NCBI RefSeq assembly: GCF_002803845.1
Contig: NZ_CP024985.1
Coordinates: forward strand, 6,459,501 to 6,523,500
Length of the DNA stretch: 64,000 nucleotides
Reading direction: 5' to 3'
DNA from: Streptomyces lavendulae subsp. lavendulae
GTDB lineage: Bacteria; Actinomycetota; Actinomycetes; Streptomycetales; Streptomycetaceae
Position 1 is the stretch's first letter, and each line of letters opens with the position of its first letter. Below the pieces are notes generated by a model. The model was not told the origin of the DNA and ran no database searches. It saw nothing but the letters and a program-made list of their open reading frames with translations. Position numbers and translations under genes: made by a program. Shown in pieces: positions 54,896 to 63,761 of the stretch.

Positions 54896-55080
54896 CAGGT
54901 CGCGCGGACCTGGCGGATGATCCGGCGGCGCAACCGCACGCGGCGGCTGCCGTCCCGGTACAGGGCCATCCGGTCCAGCTCCCAGTGGCCGTACTCGGCG
55001 TGGTCGGTCAACAGGCGGGTCGCCTCCTGGCGGGAGGTCCCGCGAGGCACGTACACGTGGACAAATTCGTATTCCGGCAT
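54892..55080 (-). CDS. DUF5703 small protein
   Basis: 62 residues: MPEYEFVHVYVPRGTSRQEA near the start, then YGHWELDRMALYRDGSRRVR and an Arg-rich end. It matches the small DUF5703 family widespread in Streptomyces. No function is known. It is divergent from the hypothetical gene at 55128. Confidence 0.85.
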   Translation of the reverse strand: MPEYEFVHVYVPRGTSRQEATRLLTDHAEYGHWELDRMALYRDGSRRVRLRRRIIRQVRATW

Positions 55081-55127
55081 CGCATCTATTGTGCGGGCAC
55101 CGGCCTGCTACGGATAGCGTCTGCACT

Positions 55128-55781
55128 ATGTCTGATGCCGCTCTGCCCACTGTTGCCGAGGTACGCGCCGCCGCCGAGGCGGTCAAGGCCGCTCTCGACC
55201 GTCACCTCGCCGCGGTCGAGAGCAGGGTCGGGGACGAGGACCCGGCCGTCTACGCCGCCTTCAACGAACTCGCCGCCGCCGCCGAGGAGTACGACGAACT
55301 CCTCTACGACCGCTACGACGAGGTCACCCCCTTCGAGATCCCCACGCCCGAGGACGGCGTCGCCTACGCCGGCCCCGCCGAACCCGCCGCCTTCAGCGTG
55401 CTCATCCGCCGCGACTACGCCGTCGTCGAACCGGCCCGCCTGATCGCCCAGGCCGAGCGCGTCGCCGCGCACGACCGGGACGCCGAACTCGTCGACGACC
55501 CGGGCACCGCGGGGGCGCTCGGCGTGCTCTTCGGGGAGTACGAGCCCGACGAGATCGCTTCCCGCTACAAGGAGTTCGGCCTGGAGGAAGGCGACTCCAC
55601 CCTCTGGATCGCGGCGCTGGAGGAGGTCGCCGAACCGGGGGACTGGCTGAACTCGCCCTTCGGGCAGACCGATCCGCAGGACGTGGTGCACCGCTTCGAC
55701 GTCAGTTCCGTCTTCGACGAGGACGCCGAGGACGAGGACTTCGACGAGGACGAGGAGGCCGCGGCCCCGGCACCGGCCTGA
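55128..55781 (+). CDS. Conserved hypothetical acidic protein
   Basis: 217 residues, strongly acidic, with an Asp/Glu-rich C-terminal tail (EDAEDEDFDEDEE). The N-terminal half is helical (EVRAAAEAVKAALDRHLAAV). No enzymatic motif or signal peptide is seen. The start codon lies close to a possible -10 (TAGCGT, 55115-55120), suggesting a leaderless transcript. A terminator hairpin follows. Function unknown. Confidence 0.8.
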   Translation: MSDAALPTVAEVRAAAEAVKAALDRHLAAVESRVGDEDPAVYAAFNELAAAAEEYDELLYDRYDEVTPFEIPTPEDGVAYAGPAEPAAFSVLIRRDYAVVEPARLIAQAERVAAHDRDAELVDDPGTAGALGVLFGEYEPDEIASRYKEFGLEEGDSTLWIAALEEVAEPGDWLNSPFGQTDPQDVVHRFDVSSVFDEDAEDEDFDEDEEAAAPAPA

Positions 55782-55824
55782 GCCCGGCGGCCTGAGCCCA
55801 CCGGCCGCCGGCCGCGCACGCCGC

Positions 55825-55860
55825 ATCCCCCGCCCCGCCGTCCTCGGCGCGGCGGGGGAT
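55825..55860. terminator. Bidirectional terminator between convergent genes
   Basis: A 16-bp stem with one mismatch (ATCCCCCGCCCCGCCG with CGGCGCGGCGGGGGAT) and loop TCCT, between the hypothetical gene and the convergent RecD2-like gene. Confidence 0.8.
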
Positions 55861-55873
55861 CCGGCCCCTCCCG

Positions 55874-58177
55874 CTACTCCTGCGGCTGCTGGGCCGCCGT
55901 CAGGGCCCGCAGCAGACCCGTCAGACGGGTCGTACGGGGCTTCGGCAGCCCCTCGGCCACCGCGCGCGGCAGCGCCTGGTCCACCCCGTGCACCACCGAC
56001 AGGTGCCGCTCGGCCCGCCCGAACGCCGTGTACACCCAGTCCCGGGACAGGGCCTGCGCCGCGTCCCCCGGCAGGACGACGACCACCGCGGGCCAGCGCG
56101 CTCCGACGGCCTGGTGCGCCGTCACCGCCCAGCCGAGCCGCACCTGCGACTCCACCCGCTCCTTCGGTACGACGGCCCGTGCGCCCGCCACCTCCAGGTG
56201 CAGCCCCTGCGCGTCGGCCGACACCACCCGGCCCGGCACGGCCCGTCCCGGCGCGGGGACGTGGACGACCCGGTCACCGGGATCGAAGCCGCCGAACCGC
56301 CCCGGGCCGGGGTTCAGCCGCTCCTTGAGGGCCGCGTTGAGCGCCCGGGTGCCCGCCGCGCCGCCGTGGCCCGGGGTGATCACCTGCACGGCGTCCGCGG
56401 GGATGCCGAAGGCGCGCGGCACCGATTCGGAGACCAGCTGCACGGTGCGGTGCACGGCCTCCCCGGCGTCGCGCACCGGGACGATGACGATCTCCTTGCC
56501 CGGGGCCTCGACCTGGTTCAGCTCCCCGACGCCGATCCCCGACACCAGCTCGCCGAGCGGGCCCGGGTCCGGAGTCCGGGACACCACCTGGGGGCAGGCG
56601 CGGGCGGCCAGCACATCGGCGAACACCCGCCCCGGCCCGGCGGACCCGAGCACCCCGGGGTCACCGGAGAGCACCAGACGGGCCCCGTCCGGCACCGACT
56701 CCACCAGGGCGGCGGCCGTCTCCACGTCCAGCTGCGGCGCGTCCAGCACGATGAGCAGGTCGAGGTCGAAGCGGCCGTCGGCGTCCCGGCCGGGGCCCTG
56801 GGCCCCCGAGAGCAGGCCCGCCACGCCCACGGCGTCGCCGGTGGGGGCGTGCGCGGCCAGGACGGCCCGCAGACCCAGCTTCCGGGCGGCCGCCAGCAGC
56901 GCCAGCGGCTCGGCGCGGGCCGCCTCGCCGCCGGTGTGGGTGACCAGGCCGTGTGCGGCGACGGCCCGGACCAGCTCGGCGCCGGGTCCGGAGGCCACCT
57001 CGGACCAGTCGGCCGGACCGCCGAAGGTGCCGGTCAGCCGGGCCAGGCCGTCGGCGAGGCTCTCCTCGGCCAGAGCGTGTTCCTCCAGGCCCACGAGGAT
57101 CCGTACCGGCCGCGGCTCGTCCTCCTCGTCGCCGCCGGTGCCCCCGGCGTCCGCCGCCTGCGGGCCGGGCTCGCCCAGCGGTTCGTGGAACACCAGCACC
57201 GCGCCCTCCCCGACGGCCGCCTCCAGGGCCTCGGCGGGGGCCGGAACCCCGTACTGGGCCAGGGCCTTCTCCAGGACCGGGGCCTCCAGCGCGGTGTGCC
57301 CCTTGAGGGCGGCCTGGTCCAGGAGCCAGCCCAGCAGGGCCGCGCTCCGGCGCTCGTCGGCGGGACCGGCGCCGGGGCCCAGCAGGGCCTGCGCGAAGCC
57401 GTCGGCCTGCGCCGGGCGCACCCCGGGGACCGCGAGCAGCCGCCAGGGGTCCTCGGCGAGCAGGTCCGCGGCCCCCTCGCCGAGGGCCTCGGCAGCGGCT
57501 CCGGCGAGGGCTTCCGGGGCCCCGCCGCGGGCCAGTACGGAGCGCACCGCACCGATGTCCTCGGCGGTGGGGGCGGGCGCCGCGGCGGGGGCCGCGGCGG
57601 GGCGGGGCTGCGGGGGAGCGGGGGCCGGCCGGCGGGGGGTGGCGGGGGCCTCGTCGAAGAACACGGCGGAGGGCTTGGCGCCGCTCTCCACGGCCCGGAC
57701 GGCGGCCAGCAGGTCGGCGGCCTTGCCGCTGAGCTTGGCGCCGGCGTCCACGGGGCCCTCGCGTTCCGCCTTGCGGCGGGCGATGCGTTCCCGTTCGATC
57801 TTCTGCGCGGCCAGTTCGGCCTGGGCCTCGCTGAGCCCGGGCGCTGCCGCTTCCGCGCTCTCCGCGCCCTCGCCCGCCTTCCCGGCCTCCGCGCCCTCGC
57901 CCGCCTTCCCGGCCTCCGCGGTCCCGTCGGCCGCGCCGGGCTCCTCCCCGTCCTCGGCCCCTGCCTCGGCACCACCGGAGGGGCTCGGGTCCGGCTCGGC
58001 GTCGTCGGCCGGGGCTTCGTCCCCCTCGCCGTCGGCGTCGGCCCGGGTCGTGTCCTGTTCCTCCGCCGCGTCGGGCGCGGCAGGCGCGTCGGGCTCCGGG
58101 GCCAGTGTGGCGGCCGCGCCCGTTTCCTCCGCGGCGGCGGGGTCGGCGGGGCCGGTGGCCTCGGGGTCCGTACTCAC
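55874..58177 (-). CDS. RecD2-like helicase homologue lacking a normal Walker A motif
   Basis: 767 residues. The first ~200 are an acidic Ala/Glu/Pro-rich region including an AEAGKAGEG repeat. Then comes a helix-hairpin-helix segment (DPWRLLAVPGVRPAQADGFA). The helicase-like half has LLIVLDAPQLDVETAAAL in place of Walker B and ends with a UvrD-C-like domain (GWAVTAHQAVGARWPAVVVV, then YTAFGRAERHLSVV). The position expected for G-x-x-G-x-G-K-T reads AAHAPTGDAVGV, so ATP binding looks lost. The GTG start overlaps the stop of the upstream aldo/keto reductase gene. It is probably a DNA-binding or structural protein now. Confidence 0.8.
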   Translation of the reverse strand: MSTDPEATGPADPAAAEETGAAATLAPEPDAPAAPDAAEEQDTTRADADGEGDEAPADDAEPDPSPSGGAEAGAEDGEEPGAADGTAEAGKAGEGAEAGKAGEGAESAEAAAPGLSEAQAELAAQKIERERIARRKAEREGPVDAGAKLSGKAADLLAAVRAVESGAKPSAVFFDEAPATPRRPAPAPPQPRPAAAPAAAPAPTAEDIGAVRSVLARGGAPEALAGAAAEALGEGAADLLAEDPWRLLAVPGVRPAQADGFAQALLGPGAGPADERRSAALLGWLLDQAALKGHTALEAPVLEKALAQYGVPAPAEALEAAVGEGAVLVFHEPLGEPGPQAADAGGTGGDEEDEPRPVRILVGLEEHALAEESLADGLARLTGTFGGPADWSEVASGPGAELVRAVAAHGLVTHTGGEAARAEPLALLAAARKLGLRAVLAAHAPTGDAVGVAGLLSGAQGPGRDADGRFDLDLLIVLDAPQLDVETAAALVESVPDGARLVLSGDPGVLGSAGPGRVFADVLAARACPQVVSRTPDPGPLGELVSGIGVGELNQVEAPGKEIVIVPVRDAGEAVHRTVQLVSESVPRAFGIPADAVQVITPGHGGAAGTRALNAALKERLNPGPGRFGGFDPGDRVVHVPAPGRAVPGRVVSADAQGLHLEVAGARAVVPKERVESQVRLGWAVTAHQAVGARWPAVVVVLPGDAAQALSRDWVYTAFGRAERHLSVVHGVDQALPRAVAEGLPKPRTTRLTGLLRALTAAQQPQE

Positions 58178-59157
58178 AGCGTGCTCCAGTCCTGATCGGG
58201 ATAGCGGTGCACGGGCGCCGACACGTCGTCCAGAGCCCGGCAGATCTCCTCCGGAAGACTAAGGGCCTCCACCGACAGCGCCGCCCCGAGCTGCGCCGAC
58301 GTCCGCGCGCCGACGATCGGGGCGACCACCCCCGGCCGGTCCCGGACCCAGGCCAGCGCCACCTGGAGCGGGGTGACGGCCAGGCCCTGCGCGGCCGTCA
58401 CCACCGCGTCCACGATCCGCCCGGCGGCCTCGTCCAGGTACGGGCCCACGAAGGCGGCCAGCGACTGCGAGGCGCCCCGGGAGTCCGCCGGGGTCCCCTC
58501 CCGGTACTTGCCCGTCAGCACCCCCCGGCCCAGCGGGGAGGAGGGCAGCAGGCCCACCCCGAGGTCCAGCGCGGCCGGGAGCACCTCCCGCTCCACGCCC
58601 CGCTGCAGGAGCGAGTACTCCATCTGCGTCGACGCGAGCCGGGTCCGCGTCCCGGGCGCGGCCAGCTGCCAGGTCGCCGCCTTCGCCAGTTGCCAGCCGC
58701 TGAAGTTGGAGATCCCGGCGTAGCGGGCCCGGCCGCTGCCGACGGCCAGGTCCAGCGCCTGGAGGGTCTCCTCCAGCGGGGTCGCCGGGTCGAAGGCGTG
58801 CACCTGCCACAGGTCCACGTAGTCGGTGCCGAGGCGGTCCAGGGAGTCGTCCAGGGCGGCCAGCAGGTGCCCGCGCGAGCCGTCGAACCGCCGGTCCGGG
58901 TCCGGCACACTGCCCGCCTTGGTCGCGATGACCAGGTCCCGGCGCGGCACGAGGGAGCCCACCAGCTGCCCGAGGAGGTACTCCGCCTCCCCGCCGCCGT
59001 ACACGTCGGCCGTGTCGACGAGCGTGCCGCCCGCCTCCCAGAACGTCTTCAACTGCTCGGCGGCGGCTTCCTCGCCGGTGTCACGGCCCCAGGTCAGGGT
59101 GCCGAGGCCGATCCGGGAGACGCGCAGTCCGGTGCGGCCGAGATGCCTCTGCTCCAT
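58174..59157 (-). CDS. Aldo/keto reductase
   Basis: 327 residues. TIM-barrel AKR features: LGRTGLRVSRIGLGTLTWG near the N-terminus, VDTADVYGGGEAEYLLGQLV (catalytic Asp and Tyr), VIATKAG, YVDLWQVHAFDPATPLEETL and YAGISNFSGWQLA. The NADPH-binding end is GARTSAQLGAAL. It is coupled to the RecD2-like gene by a four-base overlap and divergent from the F420-type oxidoreductase gene. Substrate unknown. Confidence 0.93.
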   Translation of the reverse strand: MEQRHLGRTGLRVSRIGLGTLTWGRDTGEEAAAEQLKTFWEAGGTLVDTADVYGGGEAEYLLGQLVGSLVPRRDLVIATKAGSVPDPDRRFDGSRGHLLAALDDSLDRLGTDYVDLWQVHAFDPATPLEETLQALDLAVGSGRARYAGISNFSGWQLAKAATWQLAAPGTRTRLASTQMEYSLLQRGVEREVLPAALDLGVGLLPSSPLGRGVLTGKYREGTPADSRGASQSLAAFVGPYLDEAAGRIVDAVVTAAQGLAVTPLQVALAWVRDRPGVVAPIVGARTSAQLGAALSVEALSLPEEICRALDDVSAPVHRYPDQDWSTL

Positions 59158-59225
59158 GAGCGCTGAGACTACTGGGGCACTGCCGCGCGGCGGCCGGGCG
59201 CGCTACAGTCCCCCGCAGACCCACG

Positions 59226-59239
59226 TTACTGATCGGTAA
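59226..59239. promoter_or_regulatory. Inverted repeat in the divergent AKR/LLM promoter region
   Basis: TTACTGATCGGTAA has TTAC/GTAA arms around six bases and lies 27 bases before the oxidoreductase start codon and about 70 bases from the divergent aldo/keto reductase start. It resembles TetR/MarR-type operators. No regulator gene is adjacent. Confidence 0.4.
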
Positions 59240-59265
59240 AGCGGCACATCGTAAGGGGACGACAC

Positions 59266-60315
59266 ATGCGGCTCGGCATCAACCTCGGCTACTGGGGTGC
59301 GGGCATGGACGCCGACAACCTCGCCGTCGCACAGGAGGCGGACCGCCTCGGCTACGACGTCTGCTGGGCGGCCGAGGCCTACGGTTCCGACGCGGCCACC
59401 GTGCTCGCCTGGGTGGCCGCCCAGACGGAGCGGATCGACGTCGGCTCGGCCATCTTCCAGATCCCGGCCCGCCAGCCCGCCATGACGGCGATGACGGCCG
59501 CCACCCTGGACTCGCTGACCAAGGGCCGCTTCCGGCTCGGCCTCGGCGTCTCCGGCCCGCAGGTCTCCGAGGGCTGGTACGGGGTGAAGTTCGACAAGCC
59601 CCTCGCCCGGACCCGGGAGTACGTGGAGATCGTCCGCAAGGCGATGAGCCGCGAGCGCCTCTCCTACGACGGCGCGCACTGGACCCTCCCGCTGCCCGGC
59701 GGCCCCGGCAAGCCGCTCAAGCTCACCGTGCACCCCGAGCGCGAGCACATCCCGCTCTACATCGCCGCCATCGGGCCCAAGAACCTGGAGCAGACCGGCG
59801 AGATCGCCGACGGAGCCCTGCTGATCTTCCCGGCCGCCGAGCACCTGGAGGAGACGGCCCTGCGCCACATCCGCGCCGGGCGCGAGAAGGCCGGGCTGAC
59901 CATGGACGGCTTCGACGTCTGCCCGACCGTGCCGCTGGCCCTCGGCGAGGACGTGAACGCCCTCGCGGACGTGTTCCGCCCCTACACCGCCCTGTACGTC
60001 GGCGGCATGGGCAGCCCCAAGCAGAACTTCTACAACCAGCTCGCCCAGCGCATGGGGTACGAGAAGGAGGCCGCCGAGATCCAGGCCAAGTACCTGGGCG
60101 GCGACAAGGAGGGCGCGGCGGCCGCCGTACCGCACTCGCTGATCGACTCGACCACCCTGCTGGGCTCCGTCGAGCGGATCGCGGACGGCATGCGCGCCTA
60201 CGCCGACGCCGGTGTCACCACCCTGACGCTCGCCCCGGCCGGCTTCACCCTGGACGAGCGCCTCGCCGCCCTGCGCGCCGGGACCGAGGCCCTGGAACTG
60301 GCCGGACTGGCCTGA
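59266..60315 (+). CDS. LLM-class F420-dependent oxidoreductase
   Basis: 349 residues. Luciferase-like TIM barrel: MRLGINLGYWGAGMDADNLA, AEAYGSDAATVLAWVAAQTE, IFQIPARQPAMTAMTAATLD, FRLGLGVSGPQVSEGWYGVK and YIAAIGPKNLEQTGEIADGA. This pattern matches the F420-dependent group common in actinobacteria. Substrate unknown. AAGGGGACG precedes the ATG. A terminator-like hairpin follows. Confidence 0.92.
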   Translation: MRLGINLGYWGAGMDADNLAVAQEADRLGYDVCWAAEAYGSDAATVLAWVAAQTERIDVGSAIFQIPARQPAMTAMTAATLDSLTKGRFRLGLGVSGPQVSEGWYGVKFDKPLARTREYVEIVRKAMSRERLSYDGAHWTLPLPGGPGKPLKLTVHPEREHIPLYIAAIGPKNLEQTGEIADGALLIFPAAEHLEETALRHIRAGREKAGLTMDGFDVCPTVPLALGEDVNALADVFRPYTALYVGGMGSPKQNFYNQLAQRMGYEKEAAEIQAKYLGGDKEGAAAAVPHSLIDSTTLLGSVERIADGMRAYADAGVTTLTLAPAGFTLDERLAALRAGTEALELAGLA

Positions 60316-60319
60316 GCAC

Positions 60320-60362
60320 GGACGCCGCCCGCGGCACCTGTGAGGTGCGGGGGCGGCGTCCG
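60320..60362 (+). terminator. Terminator hairpin after the LLM oxidoreductase
   Basis: GGACGCCGCCCGCGGCACCT pairs with AGGTGCGGGGGCGGCGTCC with a small internal mismatch/bulge and loop GTG, giving a stem of about 18 bp just after the stop. Confidence 0.7.
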
Positions 60363-60545
60363 GATCGGGGTCTGCGGCCGTGGTGGGGGCTCGGGGGGTC
60401 TTCCCCGCCACGGCCGACACAGCCAACAACGCGCGGCCCGCCCCCGGGGTTACGCCCCGGGCCGCGGCCGCCCGGATCGTTCATTCGGCCGAGTCGGGGC
60501 GAGCCCTCGGTTGCCCGCCCGGCAGATCCGCATTTGACTCGTTCC

Positions 60546-61334
60546 ATGCTCTCTGCCCGCAGCCTGTTCCAGGAGATCGTCGGCCACGACGACTCCTTCC
60601 AGCTGTTCTGCTCCATCGCCGCCAGCGGGGAGTCCCAGGGCGGCTGGGAGAACGCCAGGATCGCCGCCCTCGTCCCCGACGGCATGCGCGACCTCGCACC
60701 CAAGATCACCCGGCACGGAGCCGACGAGGACAAACACGGCCGGATCTTCCGGGCCCTGCTGCGCAACCGCGGCCTGGCCCCCGTCCCCGTACCGCCCGAG
60801 ACCGACTACACCATGCTGCTGGAACGCCGCGGCATCGGCCTCGCGCACGACAGGCTGCGCCGCGAGGAAGCACTGAGCGAACGGGACATCGTCGTCTACC
60901 TCGCGCACAGCCGCGTCACCGAACAGCGCGCCTCCGAGCAGATGGTCCTGCTGGTGAACCACTTCGGCGACCACCCCGAGATCGGCAGGGCCGTCCGCCA
61001 GATCAGCGGCGACGAGGACAACCACCTGGCCTACTGCCACGAGGAACTGCTGCGCCTGGCCCGCGCCGGACACGGGCGGACCATCCAGCGGGTGCTGCGC
61101 GAGAGCGCGCTCGCCGAGATCGCCGTCCACCGCGACGTCAGCCTCGCCGTCATGGCCCACATGGGCCGGCTGCTGCGCTGGCCCGCGCCCAAGGCGGCCG
61201 CGCTGGCCGCCGGCATCCGCGGGGCGTACGCGTACGAGCGCTTCGCCGGCTGGCACCGGATGGTCGGCCTGCGCCCGCCGGAGCGGCGCGACGCCCTGGG
61301 CGGCGCACCCGCCGCCGCGCACGGCCGCGCGTAG
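60546..61334 (+). CDS. Ferritin-like di-iron domain protein
   Basis: 262 residues, almost entirely helical. Possible metal-ligand sequences are ITRHGADEDKHGRIF (E-x-x-x-H type), SRVTEQRASEQMVLLVNHFG and QISGDEDNHLAYCHEELLRL (D-E-D-N-H). This suits a four-helix bundle carrying a di-iron or similar site. The ATG at 60546 lacks a clear ribosome site. It converges closely on corA (5-base gap). The reaction, if any, is unknown. Confidence 0.75.
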   Translation: MLSARSLFQEIVGHDDSFQLFCSIAASGESQGGWENARIAALVPDGMRDLAPKITRHGADEDKHGRIFRALLRNRGLAPVPVPPETDYTMLLERRGIGLAHDRLRREEALSERDIVVYLAHSRVTEQRASEQMVLLVNHFGDHPEIGRAVRQISGDEDNHLAYCHEELLRLARAGHGRTIQRVLRESALAEIAVHRDVSLAVMAHMGRLLRWPAPKAAALAAGIRGAYAYERFAGWHRMVGLRPPERRDALGGAPAAAHGRA

Positions 61335-61339
61335 GGCCG

Positions 61340-62332
61340 CTACAGCCAGCCGCGCCGCTTGAACATCCGGTGCAGGCCCGCGCACAGGCCCGCCATGAGC
61401 GCCAGCACCGCCGGGTAGCCCCAACCCTGCCGCAGCTCCGGCATGTGGTCGAAGTTCATCCCGTAGATCCCCGCGACCATGGTCGGGACGGCGGCCATGG
61501 CCGCCCAGGCGGAGATCTTGCGCATGTCGTCGTTCTGCCGGACCCCCATCTGCGCCAGGTGGGCGGCCAGCGCGTCCGACAGCAGCCGGTCCAGACCCTC
61601 GATGTACTCGTTGGCCTTCGTCAGGTGGTCCGCGACGTCACGGAAGAAGGGCTGCGAGTGCTCGTGCACGAACGGCACCTGCCCGAAGGCGAGCCGGTCC
61701 ATCGGCTGCAGCAGCGGGCTCGTCGCCCGGCGGAACTCCAGCACCTGCCGCTTGAAGCCGTAGATCCGCGCGGCGGTGTTCTTGGAGTCCGAGGCGTTCG
61801 GCGCGAACACCTCCGCCTCCAGCTCCTCCAGGTCCGCCTGGAGCTCGGCCGCCACCTCGATGTAGTGGTCCACCACCGCGTCGGACACCGCGTACAGCAC
61901 GGCGGTCGGCCCGTGCCGCAGCACCTGCGGCTCCTGCTCCAGCCGGTGCCGCACGGTCTTCAGCGCGGCCCCCTCGCCGTGCCGGACGGTGACCACGAAG
62001 GAGTCGCCTATGAAGACCATCAGCTCGCCGGTGGACACCGTGTCCGTGTCGTCGTCGTAGAGCACCGGCTTGAGGACCACGAACAGCGAGTCGTCGTAGA
62101 CCTCCAGCTTCGGCCGCTGGTGCGCGGTCAGCGCGTCCTCCACCGCCAGCGCGTGCAGCCCGAACTCCCGGCTCACGTGATCGAATTCGCTCTCCGTCGG
62201 CTCGTGCATGCCCACCCACACGAACGCGTCTCCCGAGGCCCGCGCCTCGTCGAGGGCATCGGAGAAGTCCTCCGGTGCCGCGGAGCGGCGGCCGTCCCGG
62301 TACATCGCGCAGTCGACAATCACGCCGGGCAT
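61340..62332 (-). CDS. corA: CorA-family magnesium/cobalt transporter
   Basis: 330 residues. A cytoplasmic alpha/beta funnel domain is followed by two C-terminal transmembrane helices. The selectivity signature YGMN is present in VAGIYGMNFDHMPELRQGWG. A basic FKRRGWL tail ends the protein. It is divergent from the histidine phosphatase gene. Mg2+ uptake or efflux is the family role. Confidence 0.94.
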   Translation of the reverse strand: MPGVIVDCAMYRDGRRSAAPEDFSDALDEARASGDAFVWVGMHEPTESEFDHVSREFGLHALAVEDALTAHQRPKLEVYDDSLFVVLKPVLYDDDTDTVSTGELMVFIGDSFVVTVRHGEGAALKTVRHRLEQEPQVLRHGPTAVLYAVSDAVVDHYIEVAAELQADLEELEAEVFAPNASDSKNTAARIYGFKRQVLEFRRATSPLLQPMDRLAFGQVPFVHEHSQPFFRDVADHLTKANEYIEGLDRLLSDALAAHLAQMGVRQNDDMRKISAWAAMAAVPTMVAGIYGMNFDHMPELRQGWGYPAVLALMAGLCAGLHRMFKRRGWL

Positions 62333-62374
62333 TCTCCCCCGACCGGGGCCCACCCGCACAACGGCGGCACGGCT

Positions 62375-62380
62375 TAGGCT
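62375..62380 (+). promoter_or_regulatory. Probable -10 of a leaderless phosphomutase transcript
   Basis: TAGGCT ends six bases before the ATG at 62387 and no ribosome-binding site is seen, so transcription probably begins at the start codon. No clear -35 was found. Confidence 0.45.
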
Positions 62381-62386
62381 TCCCCC

Positions 62387-63094
62387 ATGGCCATGCTGAT
62401 CCTCGTACGACACGGGCGGTCCACCGCCAACACCGCGGGCGTGCTCGCCGGATGGACCGCGGGGGTGACCCTGGACGACCACGGCACCGCCCAGGCCGCC
62501 GCACTCCCCGGACGGCTCGACGCGGTGCCCCTCGTGGCCGCCGTCACCAGCCCCCTGGAGCGCTGCCGCGAGACCCTCGCCCCCCTGCTGGCCGCCCGCC
62601 CCGGCCTGCCCCTGCACACCGACGACCGCATCGGCGAGTGCCACTACGGCGACTGGTCCGGCCGCAAACTCTCCGAACTCGCCGACGAACCCCTCATGAA
62701 GATCGTCCAGCAGCACCCCTCGGCCGCGGGCTTCCCCGGCGGCGAGTCCATGCGCGCCATGCAGGCCCGCGCCGTGGACGCCGTACGGGAGTGGAACGCC
62801 CGGATCGAGGAGGAGCACGGCAGCGACGCCGTCTACCTGATGTGCTCCCACGGCGACATCATCAAGTCCCTCGTCGCCGACGCCCTCGGCATGCACCTCG
62901 ACCTCTTCCAGCGGATCCACGTCGACCCCTGCTCGGTCACCGCGATCCGCTACACCCCCACCAGGCCCTTCCTGCTGCGACTCGGCGACACCGGGGACCT
63001 CTCGCCCCTCGCCCCCCGCACCGCCCCGTCCCCCGACACCACGACCGAGGACGGCGGGAACGCCGTCGTGGGCGGCGGCGCGGGCGCGGCCTGA
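62387..63094 (+). CDS. Histidine-phosphatase-family probable phosphomutase (MSMEG_4193 family)
   Basis: 235 residues. The catalytic motif LVRHGRS includes His9. Further conserved residues are in SPLERCRETL, CHYGDWSGRKL, GGESMRAMQAR and MCSHGDIIKSLVADAL (second catalytic His). Together with the next two genes it forms a trio conserved in Actinobacteria, in which the partner is kinase-like; hence the proposed phosphomutase role. The Gly/Ala-rich C-terminal tail is low complexity. Confidence 0.9.
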   Translation: MAMLILVRHGRSTANTAGVLAGWTAGVTLDDHGTAQAAALPGRLDAVPLVAAVTSPLERCRETLAPLLAARPGLPLHTDDRIGECHYGDWSGRKLSELADEPLMKIVQQHPSAAGFPGGESMRAMQARAVDAVREWNARIEEEHGSDAVYLMCSHGDIIKSLVADALGMHLDLFQRIHVDPCSVTAIRYTPTRPFLLRLGDTGDLSPLAPRTAPSPDTTTEDGGNAVVGGGAGAA

Positions 63095-63170
63095 TCGAAC
63101 GGCGCAGTAGGGTGGCATGGCGCCCCCACACGGGCGCAGCCCTGCCCTGCCTCAGACTTGGAGACCGGTC

Positions 63171-63761
63171 GTGCCCCGTCAGGTGTTCCTTTACGACCCG
63201 CCGGACCGCTTCGTGGCCGGCACGGTCGGTCTGCCTGGACGCCGTACGTTCTTCCTGCAGGCCTCCGCGGGAGCCCGGGTCACCAGCGTCTCCCTGGAGA
63301 AGACCCAGGTCGCCGCACTGGCCGAGCGGATGGACGAACTGCTGGACGAGGTCGTGCGGCGCACCGGCGGGAACGCGCCCGTCCCCGCCGTCGCCTCCAC
63401 CGAGGCCGCCGACACCGCCCCCCTCGACGTCCCCGTCGAGGAGGAGTTCCGCGTCGGCACCATGGCGCTCGCCTGGGACGGCGAGGAGCAGCGGATGATC
63501 GTCGAGGCCCAGGCCCTCGTCGAACTCGACGCCGGCTCCGACGAGGACCTCGCCGAGGCCGAGGAGCGGCTCCTCCAGGACGAGGAGAACGGCCCGCCGA
63601 TGCTGCGCGTGCGCCTCTCCGGGGCCCAGGCCCGCGCCTTCGCCAAGCGGGCCCTGGACGTGGTCAACGCGGGCCGCCCCCCGTGCCCCCTGTGCAGTCT
63701 GCCGCTCGACCCCGAGGGACACGTGTGCCCGCGCCAGAACGGGTACCGGCGCCAGGTGTGA
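63171..63761 (+). CDS. DUF3090 family protein
   Basis: 196 residues starting at the GTG at 63171 (TTGGAGACC upstream). It begins PRQVFLYDPPDRFVAGTVGL and ends with a zinc-binding-like motif: CPLCSLPLDPEGHVCPRQNG (C-x2-C then H-x-C). DUF3090 is the middle member of the phosphomutase/DUF3090/kinase-like trio. It overlaps the next gene by four bases. Function unknown. Confidence 0.92.
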   Translation: MPRQVFLYDPPDRFVAGTVGLPGRRTFFLQASAGARVTSVSLEKTQVAALAERMDELLDEVVRRTGGNAPVPAVASTEAADTAPLDVPVEEEFRVGTMALAWDGEEQRMIVEAQALVELDAGSDEDLAEAEERLLQDEENGPPMLRVRLSGAQARAFAKRALDVVNAGRPPCPLCSLPLDPEGHVCPRQNGYRRQV

